This document shows positions 23,611 to 30,957 of a stretch of 32,142 nt of DNA, one piece after another. This DNA is from Flavipsychrobacter sp. (lineage in GTDB: Bacteria; Bacteroidota; Bacteroidia; Chitinophagales; Chitinophagaceae). Numbering within the stretch: position 1 is the stretch's first letter; each line of letters opens with the position of its first letter. The stretch covers positions 1 through 32,142 of the forward strand of contig JAOQAP010000004.1 of assembly GCA_025963465.1 (NCBI GenBank). The letters run 5' to 3'. Position numbers and translations under genes: made by a program. The notes under the pieces were generated by a model. It made no database searches and had not been told where the DNA came from. It was given only the letters and a program-made list of their open reading frames with translations.

Positions 23611-24654
23611 CTATTGCAGCTCTATCTTCCTGGTTATTGTTTCGGTACCCGATTGCAGACGTACCATATACATGCCTTTAGCAAGACCTGCAGTATTATA
23701 GGCTATACTTTGCGCACCCTGCATGTCTTTGTTTGCTATTACGCCTGCTTCCCTGCCCAGCATATCTATCAGCGATATGCGTACATGTTCATTACCGGCA
23801 AGATTAAACTTAACATTCAGTACATCAGTAGCCGGATTAGGGAATAACTGAAGCGCTACACTGGTATTACCTATATTTTCTACCGCTGTCTTTAATTTCT
23901 TTGCAGAGTAGGAAACTACTTTATAATTAGTAAGGTCGCTGGTTGCTGTGGCTATGGTAAGCAACGGTGAGTGGTAACCCGGTGTGTACCAGGTATACGT
24001 TTCCAGCTTGTAGGTTTCTATCACCGGTGTGCCGAAAACATCTGCACTGTCACGGAAATTCTGGTAAGAATGCACCCTCAGTACGTTGGGATATGTGAGT
24101 CCGCCGGGAAGAATTAGCGTACCATATCCATCACATTCCACGGTGTCGCTGCTTACTTCTGTGGCTGTCACTGTGGGCAGCCCTGACGGTGTGAAGACGA
24201 TCGTACCATCACAGGCATCTACAAATTTAGTATTGTATGTGAAAGGGAAACGAAACTGATCAATAGGATCATTATAAACGGCAAACTGTGTAGGTGAGTT
24301 ATAATAACCTTTATGCTGTAGTTTACCACTGCTGGTAATGATATAGTCAATAGTAGATGAGGAGACAATAGCCATATCAGCACCACTAAACAGACTGCAG
24401 GTAGCGGTAAGGCCACATGCTTTTACATTTGCAGTATCTATGAGCGTACCGGATGTGGCCGGCAAAAGTCCACTGAACGTCCATGTCTGGTGTGGTCCGG
24501 AAGGCCCCTCAGAGACTCCCGATGTTTCGCATACATTGTTGATGTACACATCGCCCAGGTAGGGGTTCATATTCTCTGCCGTAAGTATGGCCTGGCCAAA
24601 TGATAATGATGCTGTACCTGCGCATAGCAGCACGGTAAGTAAGAGATTTCTCAT
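23611..24654 (-). CDS. T9SS-secreted protein of unknown function
   Basis: This 347-aa secreted protein has a signal peptide (1-21, ending SFGQ). The body (about 22-265) is a beta-rich domain with motifs such as 'GVSEGPSGPHQTWTFSGLL' and paired Cys (about residues 65-80). It ends in a T9SS type A sorting domain starting at LQLFPNPATD (about 269). No enzymatic motif was recognised. It is downstream of the carboxypeptidase-regulatory-like gene on the same strand, with 67 bp between. A partial -7 box (TAACTTTA, 24677-24684) suggests its own promoter, so co-transcription is uncertain. Confidence 0.82.
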   Translation of the reverse strand: MRNLLLTVLLCAGTASLSFGQAILTAENMNPYLGDVYINNVCETSGVSEGPSGPHQTWTFSGLLPATSGTLIDTANVKACGLTATCSLFSGADMAIVSSSTIDYIITSSGKLQHKGYYNSPTQFAVYNDPIDQFRFPFTYNTKFVDACDGTIVFTPSGLPTVTATEVSSDTVECDGYGTLILPGGLTYPNVLRVHSYQNFRDSADVFGTPVIETYKLETYTWYTPGYHSPLLTIATATSDLTNYKVVSYSAKKLKTAVENIGNTSVALQLFPNPATDVLNVKFNLAGNEHVRISLIDMLGREAGVIANKDMQGAQSIAYNTAGLAKGMYMVRLQSGTETITRKIELQ

Positions 24655-24721
24655 GAAATAAGATTTTAGGTCTTAGTAAAGTTAACTAAACGCAGATTAA
24701 TAAAAAATATTATTCCTGTAT

Positions 24722-25390
24722 TTAGTAATTCTTGGCGTACGGGTTGTTCTCCCTGCGGAAATCGCCTCTTTTCCAGGCTTCAAAGAACTGGCCCCAGGCT
24801 ATAGGGTTGAAGATATTCATAGGCTGCTGCTGACCATAGTACACCGCCTCCCTTGCCTGCTGTTGCAATAACCGGGATTGCTGCTCACGGCCGTCTCTCG
24901 GTAATGTGTATGCGAGCGCACGCATTATATAAGCGTCTGTATTGCGGCGGGCGATCTCATACTGGTCGCTGGGTATATGCCAGTGGGTAAAGGCAAACTC
25001 AAATGCTTCTTTTGATGGAAGAGGGCGGATGATGGTTTCCGGAAGGTAAAAGGTATCCTGCACCATCAGTTGTATCATGGAGAATATCTGCCCCTTCATG
25101 TCTTTCGCTATTACGTATTCTTTGGCGCGAAAACCCAGGCAATGGAACTGCAACGTATCTCCTTTGTAGCATACAATCGAAAATACCCCGTTGTTTTCCG
25201 ATTCTACTCCCCTGTTCTTGTTCTTTACCACTATGGTCACATCCGGCACTGCACGCAGGCTGTCGGCGGTCATGGTTATACCGTTTATCTGTATGATCTT
25301 GTCATCATAGATACCCTGTGCGGCTACATTACCGCCTATGCATAGCAGGCAAAACAACAACAAACCATATGATACAGATTTCAACCCCAT
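24722..25390 (-). CDS. Carboxypeptidase-regulatory-like domain exported protein
   Basis: This 222-aa protein has a signal peptide (1-24, ending NVAAQ). Residues about 30-110 form a carboxypeptidase-like regulatory domain: 'GITMTADSLRAVPDVTIVVKNKNRG', then 'NNGVFSIVCYKGDTLQFHCLGFRAKE', with the usual G-x-F-S-x-x-x-x-x-GD pattern. The rest (about 120-222) is alpha-helical and Gln/Arg-rich and ends in a short basic tail. It has the TonB-receptor-plug-like start but no barrel. Its role is unknown. An exact -7 box (TAACTTTG, minus strand 25399-25406) lies only about 8 bp before the ATG, so the mRNA may have almost no leader. Confidence 0.78.
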   Translation of the reverse strand: MGLKSVSYGLLLFCLLCIGGNVAAQGIYDDKIIQINGITMTADSLRAVPDVTIVVKNKNRGVESENNGVFSIVCYKGDTLQFHCLGFRAKEYVIAKDMKGQIFSMIQLMVQDTFYLPETIIRPLPSKEAFEFAFTHWHIPSDQYEIARRNTDAYIMRALAYTLPRDGREQQSRLLQQQAREAVYYGQQQPMNIFNPIAWGQFFEAWKRGDFRRENNPYAKNY

Positions 25391-25398
25391 GTAGTATT

Positions 25399-25406
25399 CA
25401 AAGTTA
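25399..25406 (-). promoter_or_regulatory. -7 promoter box close to the start codon
   Basis: The minus strand reads TAACTTTG, an exact match. The ATG at 25390 begins 9 bases after the box, so the predicted transcript starts at or just upstream of the start codon. A -33 box was not found. Confidence 0.4.
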
Positions 25407-25497
25407 AGGAATGCTGACTATTATTTTTCGCTACCCTCATCAGGAAAATCAATTGACGATACCTCCCGCAGCTATTACAAAGTAAGCGTGTTTAGCG

Positions 25498-25505
25498 TAC
25501 TTTTG
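25498..25505 (+). promoter_or_regulatory. -7 promoter box of mrp
   Basis: TACTTTTG is an exact match, followed by CAC as at the ctaB operon box (3477-3484). It lies 33 bp upstream of the ATG at 25539, the same distance as for ctaB. It shows that the longer GTG start at 25488 lies upstream of the promoter and is not used. Confidence 0.55.
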
Positions 25506-25538
25506 CACTCCGTAGATACATCTTTAACAAAGGTTTAT

Positions 25539-26636
25539 ATGATAACAAAAGAAGCTGTAATAGAAGCATTAAGCCAGGTGCAGGAACCTGATCTTGGAAA
25601 AGATCTCGTTACCCTCAACATGGTGAAAGATATAGAGATAGATGGTAAAAATGTTTCTTTTACCGTGGTGCTCACCACGCCTGCATGCCCGCTGAAGGAG
25701 ATGATAGAAAAGGCATGCATTAATGCGGTAAGGCTGCTCGTAGATAAGGAAGCAATAGTAAAAGTGAACCTTACCGCTAATGTGAACAGTAACAGGAAAG
25801 ACAACAAATCTATACTGCCAGGGGTAAAAAATATAATATTGGTAGCCTCCGGCAAAGGCGGTGTTGGCAAATCTACTGTAGCGGTGAACCTGGCAATAGG
25901 CCTTGCAGCAGAAGGTGCCGCTGTAGGCCTGCTGGATGCGGACATATATGGACCATCCATACCTATCATGCTGGGCATGAGGGATGAACGGCCTAAAATG
26001 ACGGAAGTAAATGGCAAGGGAATGATAGTGCCGATAGAGCGCTATGGCATCAAAGCGATGTCCATAGGGCTGTTGGTAGATGAGAAACAGGCTGTTATCT
26101 GGCGTGGTCCTATGGCCAGTTCTGCACTAAAGCAGTTCATTTCAGATGTATACTGGCAGGAGCTGGACTACCTGATCATAGATATGCCACCGGGAACAGG
26201 TGATATACACCTTACTATAGTACAAACGGTGCCGGTTACCGGGGCTGTTATAGTATCTACCCCTCAGCAGGTAGCTGCGGCAGATGCCCGCAAAGCCGTT
26301 ATGATGCTAAAACAACCGCAAATCAATGTGCCGATACTCGGAATTGTTGAAAATATGGCTTATTTTACGCCTCAGGAACTGCCGGATAATAAATATTATA
26401 TCTTCGGGCAGGGAGGTGCACACAGGATGGCAGAGCAATTTGAACTGCCTTTCCTTGGAGAGATACCCATAGTGCAAAGCATACGTGAGGGTGGCGACAA
26501 AGGTATACCTGCAGTAGTGGATGATGAACCGGTGGCAAAAAATGCATTCATGACACTGGCGAAAAAAGTAGCGCAGAACATAGCGATGCGCAACGCCAAC
26601 ATGGAGCCTACGAAAGTGGTAACAATGAACGAATAG
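25539..26636 (+). CDS. mrp: Mrp/ApbC iron-sulfur carrier ATPase
   Basis: This 365-aa protein has an N-terminal MIP18-type domain (about 1-85, with VQEPDLGKDLVTLNMVKD and TTPACPLKEMI). A ParA/MinD-type P-loop NTPase follows: Walker A GKGGVGKST (about 105-113), then DADIYGPSIP, and DMPPGTGDIHLT. Mrp/ApbC/Nbp35 proteins carry or transfer Fe-S clusters in the cytoplasm. The C-terminal CxxC usually expected near the 'ENM' loop is absent: the sequence is VENMAYFTPQELPDNKYYIFG. I believe this is usual in Bacteroidota, but it means the cluster site is unclear. The start at 25539 is supported by the promoter box. The next gene starts 27 bp downstream. Confidence 0.92.
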   Translation: MITKEAVIEALSQVQEPDLGKDLVTLNMVKDIEIDGKNVSFTVVLTTPACPLKEMIEKACINAVRLLVDKEAIVKVNLTANVNSNRKDNKSILPGVKNIILVASGKGGVGKSTVAVNLAIGLAAEGAAVGLLDADIYGPSIPIMLGMRDERPKMTEVNGKGMIVPIERYGIKAMSIGLLVDEKQAVIWRGPMASSALKQFISDVYWQELDYLIIDMPPGTGDIHLTIVQTVPVTGAVIVSTPQQVAAADARKAVMMLKQPQINVPILGIVENMAYFTPQELPDNKYYIFGQGGAHRMAEQFELPFLGEIPIVQSIREGGDKGIPAVVDDEPVAKNAFMTLAKKVAQNIAMRNANMEPTKVVTMNE

Positions 26637-26663
26637 TATAACAACTAACAAAAAATATACCGT

Positions 26664-27509
26664 ATGAAATGTGTTTTGTCCTCTTTACTGATGCTTTGTT
26701 TTTTACAGCCTGCAATGGCCCAGAGAAAATATTACAGCACCGGCAATAAGCCTTTGGATATATATATGTCGAAAGTGGTCGGAGGCACCTATACACTTGG
26801 TAATGATGACGAAGCAACTGACAGAAGGCCCGCACACAACGTTACCCTGAAAGATTTTTACATAGGCACTTACGAGGTAACGCAGGAACAATGGAAACTC
26901 ATTATGGGCAGCAACCCGTCATCATATATCTGTGACGAATGCCCTGTAACAAACGTGAGCTACAATGATGCGCTGGCATTTATCAGTAAACTGAATGCAA
27001 AAACCGGCAAATCATACCGCCTGCCTACAGAAGCAGAGTGGGAATATGCAGCACGCGGGGGTAGTAAAGAGGTGCTTGTAAGGTCTTACAAGAATGTAGC
27101 ACCGGGTGGTGTAAACAACTTTCTGGCACCGAATGGCAGCAGGAACGTGCCGGATAAAGAGATCACAGGTAAAAAATATAGCGGTAAAAAACTACCACAG
27201 GATGTAGCTTGGTTCGAGCGTAATTCCCACGATCGTATTCATCCTATAGGCAAGAAAAAACCAAATGAGATCGGGGTTTTTGACATGAGCGGTAATGTGG
27301 AAGAATGGTGTGCAGACTTTTATGCCACAGACTACGGCAGCCGCAATGGTATCACTGACCCACAGGGGCCATCAACCGGCAGATCGCGTGTAGTTCGTGG
27401 TGGTTCATGGGCTAATACAGCTACAGAAATAGTAGTAACACGTCGTGCGGCATACTTACCTGACACCCGCACTAATTCTTTGGGTTTCAGGCTTGTGTCT
27501 GATAAGTAA
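26664..27509 (+). CDS. SUMF1/formylglycine-generating-enzyme-like exported protein
   Basis: This 281-aa protein has a signal peptide (1-19, ending AMAQ) and a single SUMF1/FGE-sulfatase domain (about 35-280). Typical motifs are present: 'RPAHNVTLKDFYIGTYEVTQEQW', 'PVTNVSYNDALAFISKLN', 'YRLPTEAEWEYAARGG', 'VFDMSGNVEEWCADFY', 'RVVRGGSW' and a closing 'LGFRLV'. The copper-binding catalytic cysteine pair of true formylglycine-generating enzymes is not seen near the RGGSW motif, so a structural, binding or gliding-associated role (compare GldJ/GldK-type proteins) is more likely than sulfatase activation. It follows mrp by 27 bp and ends at a strong terminator. Confidence 0.85.
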   Translation: MKCVLSSLLMLCFLQPAMAQRKYYSTGNKPLDIYMSKVVGGTYTLGNDDEATDRRPAHNVTLKDFYIGTYEVTQEQWKLIMGSNPSSYICDECPVTNVSYNDALAFISKLNAKTGKSYRLPTEAEWEYAARGGSKEVLVRSYKNVAPGGVNNFLAPNGSRNVPDKEITGKKYSGKKLPQDVAWFERNSHDRIHPIGKKKPNEIGVFDMSGNVEEWCADFYATDYGSRNGITDPQGPSTGRSRVVRGGSWANTATEIVVTRRAAYLPDTRTNSLGFRLVSDK

Positions 27510-27531
27510 GCTATACGGAGTACAAAATATT

Positions 27532-27556
27532 AAGGCTGCTAATAGCAGCCTTTTTT
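27532..27556 (+). terminator. Rho-independent terminator
   Basis: A 9-bp stem (AAGGCTGCT, 27532-27540, with AGCAGCCTT, 27544-27552) has a 3-nt loop and a run of Ts to 27556. It ends the SUMF1 gene. It overlaps the end of the convergent 63-aa gene by two bases. Confidence 0.85.
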
Positions 27557-27746
27557 ATGCTTTCAATATCTTTTTAACTATCCTGTCTGCATCCTTAACA
27601 GCAGTTTCTTCATTATTGCTTTTTAATGCGATCCATTTTACACTTTTACCGTCAAAATACATCTCCATATCACCATGCTCCACACCGTCAACTACGTGTG
27701 CAGATACCGCATTATTGTTCTCAAACAGGACTTTGTATACGTTCAC
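27555..27746 (-). CDS. Small conserved-looking protein of 63 aa
   Basis: The protein begins MNVYKVLFENN (GTG start at 27746) and ends VKDADRIVKKILKA. It has a compact alpha/beta composition, with strands (VYKVLFENNNAVSAHVV, VKWIALKSNN) and a C-terminal helix, and no signal peptide. I do not recognise a named family. An in-frame stop (TGA, 27750-27752) lies two codons upstream, so GTG is the only sensible start for the full frame. An exact -7 box (TAGCTTTG, 27751-27758) lies immediately upstream, leaving just 4 bases before the GTG. That suggests leaderless translation. Its 3' end overlaps the terminator of the neighbouring SUMF1 gene. Confidence 0.7.
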   Translation of the reverse strand: MNVYKVLFENNNAVSAHVVDGVEHGDMEMYFDGKSVKWIALKSNNEETAVKDADRIVKKILKA

Positions 27747-27750
27747 TCCT

Positions 27751-27758
27751 CAAAGCTA
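27751..27758 (-). promoter_or_regulatory. -7 box implying a leaderless GTG transcript
   Basis: The minus strand reads TAGCTTTG, an exact match to TAnnTTTG. The expected transcription start, about 5-8 bases beyond the box, coincides with the GTG at 27746. No -33 element is apparent. Confidence 0.45.
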
Positions 27759-27843
27759 CTAAGGCAAATGCACTGCTCATAAAACATTAATACATTTTAA
27801 TGCCAGTGCGGATATATGGCATTTTGCCTTTAGAAAGTTGATA

Positions 27844-28244
27844 TTATTGCGTACGGAAGGTATCATCAGTGACATAATAGATACCTGTCGTTGCGTTTTT
27901 TGCTCCGACTTTATGATAAATGTATATCATGCTGGTGGACGGGATATCATAGGTCAGCGTTGTTCTTAAAGTCGTACCCGGCGAGGTTGTATCATAAACC
28001 CTTGTAGTACCGTCATCTGTGCGCAATTGCAGATTCCCGTTTATTATCCTGATGGTCTTATTATTGACCGCGTTGCAGCTATTGTTGTGTCAAAACGGCG
28101 GTCGAATTTTTTCGCCTTGACGTGGTCATACCAGCTGTTTCGTTGTTACCCGTAGCATAGTCACTTCCTCCACCCCTTGCTGCAGCTAAATATAAAAACG
28201 GACGTCGCCCCAACGAGCGCGAGTATCGATGATAGATTTTTCAT
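27844..28244 (-). pseudogene. Frameshifted small lipoprotein gene
   Basis: On the minus strand an ATG at 28244 opens a typical lipoprotein leader (MKNLSSILALVGATSVFIFSCSKG). The frame then closes at an early TGA near 28160. Protein-like sequence continues in other frames. GGSDYATGNNETA lies one frame over. WYDHVKAKKFDRRFDTT is back in the leader frame. NSCNAVNNKTIRIINGNLQLRT is in a third frame and continues to the stop at 27844. At least three indels are needed to join them. The reconstructed product would be about 130 aa, a secreted lipoprotein with a Cys in the second part. The 60-aa open frame at 27844-28026 is only the tail of this gene. The function is unknown. Confidence 0.65.
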
Positions 28245-28386
28245 GATAATTGATTGAGCGTAAATCTACTTTTTTTTGAAAAAGACAACAGGCACAATAG
28301 AGGATACAAATTTGATTATTATACTTATATAATCATTTATTTTTACGAATATTGAAATTTTAGGCATTTCTTGACGTTTCACTTAT

Positions 28387-28394
28387 TAATTTTG
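28387..28394 (+). promoter_or_regulatory. -7 promoter box of the TlpA-like gene
   Basis: TAATTTTG is an exact TAnnTTTG match, 25 bp upstream of the ATG at 28420. The 140 bp before it are A/T-rich and otherwise featureless. Confidence 0.5.
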
Positions 28395-28419
28395 GGCTAC
28401 TTAGGTTAAACTTCGGTGG

Positions 28420-29565
28420 ATGAGATCAAAACAACTACTCTTTATTCTTATTGTAATGACCGGTCTTGCAGCTTGCAGCAGCAATGATCGTAAATTCAAT
28501 ATCATAGGCAACATTTCAGGGCTACCGCAGCAGACTGTTGTACTGGAGCAGTTGAATGCAAATGATGTGATCACTATCGTAGATTCTGAAAAGTCGAATA
28601 ATGAAGGGCATTTTGAATTATCAGGTATATCACCGGAACCCGGCCTGTACCGTTTACACTTCAAGCCTAACAAATACATTCTCTTATCTATCGACAAAGG
28701 CAATATAAAAGTTGTTGCAGACTGGGAGCACCTGGAGCTGTATACGATAGCAGGATCAGCCGCATCTGAAAATCTGAAAGGCTTTGTCACTTCCATCCGT
28801 GAGCATTTACGCGACTTCAACACTATGAATATTGTGCTTGATACATTACAGGCAAAAGGAAACGACAGTATCCTGAATGCTGCAAAGAAAGACTTTGCTG
28901 ACATGAGGTTGCAGTTCACCCAGTTTGTAGAGCATTATGCAGACACTACATCGTTTGAACCTAATGCTGTATTTGCAGCACGCATTCTCAATCCGTTATC
29001 GGAAAACACCTATCTCTCTTCTTTTACTCAGAGCCTCAACAAGCGTTTCCCTAATCTTAAAATGACGCGGGATTTCGGTGAATACTTTGCTAAGACAAAT
29101 GCCAAAGCACATCCTGCCAAACAGCCTGAATCACTTGAGACCGGGAGTATGGCTCCGGAAATAAGCTTACCAGGTGCAGATGATAAACTGGTAGCTCTGT
29201 CTTCACTCAGGGGCAAGTACGTATTACTCGATTTCTGGGCTTCATGGTGCGGACCATGCCGTGCAGAGAACCCGAACGTACTGGCAGCTTTCAGAAAATT
29301 CAAAGACAAGAATTTCACAGTATATGCAGTATCTCTTGACAACAAGAAAGAGAACTGGATGAAAGCCGTAAAAGATGACAGCCTGACCTGGACACAGGTA
29401 AGCGATCTGAAAGGCTGGTCGTCAAATGCTGCAGTATTATATTCTGTTCAGTCCATACCGGCCAACTTCCTGATAGACCCTACAGGGAAGATAGTAGCGA
29501 AAAACCTGCGTGGCGAACAACTGGAACAAACACTACAAGAGCTGCTAAAGACCCCTAACCCCTAA
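28420..29565 (+). CDS. TlpA-like thioredoxin lipoprotein with DUF4369 domain
   Basis: This 381-aa lipoprotein has lipobox L-A-A-C (C19). Residues about 25-120 form a DUF4369-type beta-domain ('FNIIGNISGLPQQTVVLEQLNAND', 'EGHFELSG', 'YRLHF'). A helical spacer (about 120-235) follows, then a redoxin/thioredoxin domain (about 242-378). The active site is W-C277-G-P-C280 in DFWASWCGPCRAENP. The cis-Pro loop is in SIPANFLIDPTGKIV. This layout is common among Bacteroidota thiol-disulfide oxidoreductases, which act in the periplasm or at the inner membrane to keep cysteines reduced or mature cytochromes. The last residues (TPNP) and the TAA stop are encoded by a palindromic intergenic repeat, so the tail may have been altered by insertion. 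The gene is a single unit. Confidence 0.9.
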   Translation: MRSKQLLFILIVMTGLAACSSNDRKFNIIGNISGLPQQTVVLEQLNANDVITIVDSEKSNNEGHFELSGISPEPGLYRLHFKPNKYILLSIDKGNIKVVADWEHLELYTIAGSAASENLKGFVTSIREHLRDFNTMNIVLDTLQAKGNDSILNAAKKDFADMRLQFTQFVEHYADTTSFEPNAVFAARILNPLSENTYLSSFTQSLNKRFPNLKMTRDFGEYFAKTNAKAHPAKQPESLETGSMAPEISLPGADDKLVALSSLRGKYVLLDFWASWCGPCRAENPNVLAAFRKFKDKNFTVYAVSLDNKKENWMKAVKDDSLTWTQVSDLKGWSSNAAVLYSVQSIPANFLIDPTGKIVAKNLRGEQLEQTLQELLKTPNP

Positions 29566-29572
29566 AGGGGAA
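29551..29572 (-). repeat. Small palindromic intergenic repeat, copy 3
   Basis: The plus strand reads ACCCCTAACCCCTAAAGGGG, which is the reverse complement of the element at 20064-20086 with about two differences. CCCCTAAAGGGG is self-complementary apart from its centre. It supplies the last codons and the stop of the TlpA-like gene. Confidence 0.65.
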
Positions 29573-29623
29573 TCTCGTGTTTTAACACACTCCTATTCCG
29601 TTTCGTTATTAAGATGTCTTGAT

Positions 29624-30907
29624 TCAAGGTTGAAATTTCTCGACTGCGGCTATAGTTTCCTTAATATCTTCATTAGATAATGCAGTGCTTATGAACCATG
29701 TTTCATAAGCTGATGGCGGCAGGTATACCCCATCTGCAAGCAAAGCATGAAAGAACCTGTTGAACAATACATTATCAGCTGATGCAGCTGCTGCAAAATT
29801 ATTTACCGGTTTATCGCTGAAGTGCACGCTTATCATAGATCCGAAGCGATTGATGACATAAGGCACATTTTTTGTCTTCAGTACTTTATCCAGCTCTGTA
29901 TGCAGGTATGCAGTTTTATCATCCAGCTCTTTATAAATAGATGGGTTGTCCTTCAACGTTTTCAGCATCGTGTAACCGGCTATCATAGCTATAGGATTAC
30001 CGCTTAGCGTACCTGCCTGATACACATTACCCAACGGGGCTATGTGCTGCATGATCTCTTTCTTACCACCAAATGCGCCTACCGGCATGCCGCCGCCTAT
30101 TACTTTACCGTAGGTCACAAGGTCTGCGTTGATGCCCAGACGCTCCTGCGCACCACCTGCCGCAAGACGGAAACCGGTCATCACCTCATCAAAGATGAAC
30201 ACGATACCTTCCTGGTCGCATATAGCACGCAGGCCTTCCATAAAGCCCGGCTCCGGTATGATACAACCCATATTGCCCGCTACAGGCTCTATGATAATTG
30301 CGGCGATCTCGCCTTTGTTTTCAGCTACTAATTGCTTTACCGCTTCCAGGTCGTTGTATGGCGCAGTAAGTGTATCCATAGATACACCTGCCGTTACACC
30401 GGGCACTGTTTGTATATTAAACGTTGCCACGCCGCTGCCTGCCTTTACCAAAAAAGCATCTGCGTGACCGTGATAACAACCTTCAAATTTGATAAACTTA
30501 TTACGGCCTGTATACCCTCTTGCCAACCTCAATGCGCTCATGCAAGCTTCCGTACCGCTGCTCACCATACGCACCATATCCACGTTTGGGGACATACTCA
30601 CTATCAGCTCTGCCATTTCTATTTCCAGCTTCGTAGGCGCACCAAACGAAGTAGAGTCTGCCGCTTTTTCCTGAATCGCTTTCACAACCGGCTCATACGC
30701 ATGGCCAAGCATCATTGGCCCCCATGAATTGATATAATCTATATAGCGGGCACCATCTGCATCATACATATAGGCGCCTTTAGCGCGCTCCATAAATAAA
30801 GGTGTACCGCCAACACTCTTAAATGCACGTACCGGGGAATTAACACCACCCGGTATTGTCTTTTGAGCACGCTCAAATAATTCTTTACTTTTTGTATAGT
30901 CAGACAT
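29624..30907 (-). CDS. hemL: Glutamate-1-semialdehyde 2,1-aminomutase
   Basis: This 427-aa cytoplasmic enzyme is of the usual length for the family. It is a class III PLP aminotransferase fold enzyme that converts glutamate-1-semialdehyde to 5-aminolevulinate in the C5 haem pathway. Motifs include the N-terminal [12 protein letters not shown], the [16 protein letters not shown] cofactor loop, [10 protein letters not shown]240 in FDEVMTGFR, and the PLP lysine K268 in [17 protein letters not shown]. The ATG at 30907 follows hemB by 32 bp on the same strand, so the two form an operon. The HemA glutamyl-tRNA reductase gene is not in this window. Confidence 0.96.
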   Translation of the reverse strand: MSDYTKSKELFERAQKTIPGGVNSPVRAFKSVGGTPLFMERAKGAYMYDADGARYIDYINSWGPMMLGHAYEPVVKAIQEKAADSTSFGAPTKLEIEMAELIVSMSPNVDMVRMVSSGTEACMSALRLARGYTGRNKFIKFEGCYHGHADAFLVKAGSGVATFNIQTVPGVTAGVSMDTLTAPYNDLEAVKQLVAENKGEIAAIIIEPVAGNMGCIIPEPGFMEGLRAICDQEGIVFIFDEVMTGFRLAAGGAQERLGINADLVTYGKVIGGGMPVGAFGGKKEIMQHIAPLGNVYQAGTLSGNPIAMIAGYTMLKTLKDNPSIYKELDDKTAYLHTELDKVLKTKNVPYVINRFGSMISVHFSDKPVNNFAAAASADNVLFNRFFHALLADGVYLPPSAYETWFISTALSNEDIKETIAAVEKFQP

Positions 30908-30920
30908 TAATTAGTTTTTT

Positions 30921-30957
30921 AATTGAGCCATTAAGCATTTTACAATTGAGCTATTAA
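30921..30957 (-). repeat. Short direct repeat spanning the hemB stop
   Basis: AATTGAGC-(C/T)-ATTAA occurs at 30921-30934 and 30944-30957 (13 of 14 bases identical, 23-bp offset). The second copy encodes the last residues of HemB; the first lies in the hemB-hemL gap. A small local duplication is the simplest explanation. Confidence 0.6.

Noticed and set aside
23578-23847. An 89-codon plus-strand frame at the end of the T9SS gene
   Set aside because: It lies in the stem of the bidirectional terminator and opposite the sorting domain, so it is a shadow.
25488-25538. A longer GTG start for mrp
   Set aside because: It would start upstream of the exact -7 box at 25498-25505. The ATG at 25539 begins with a normal Mrp N-terminus.
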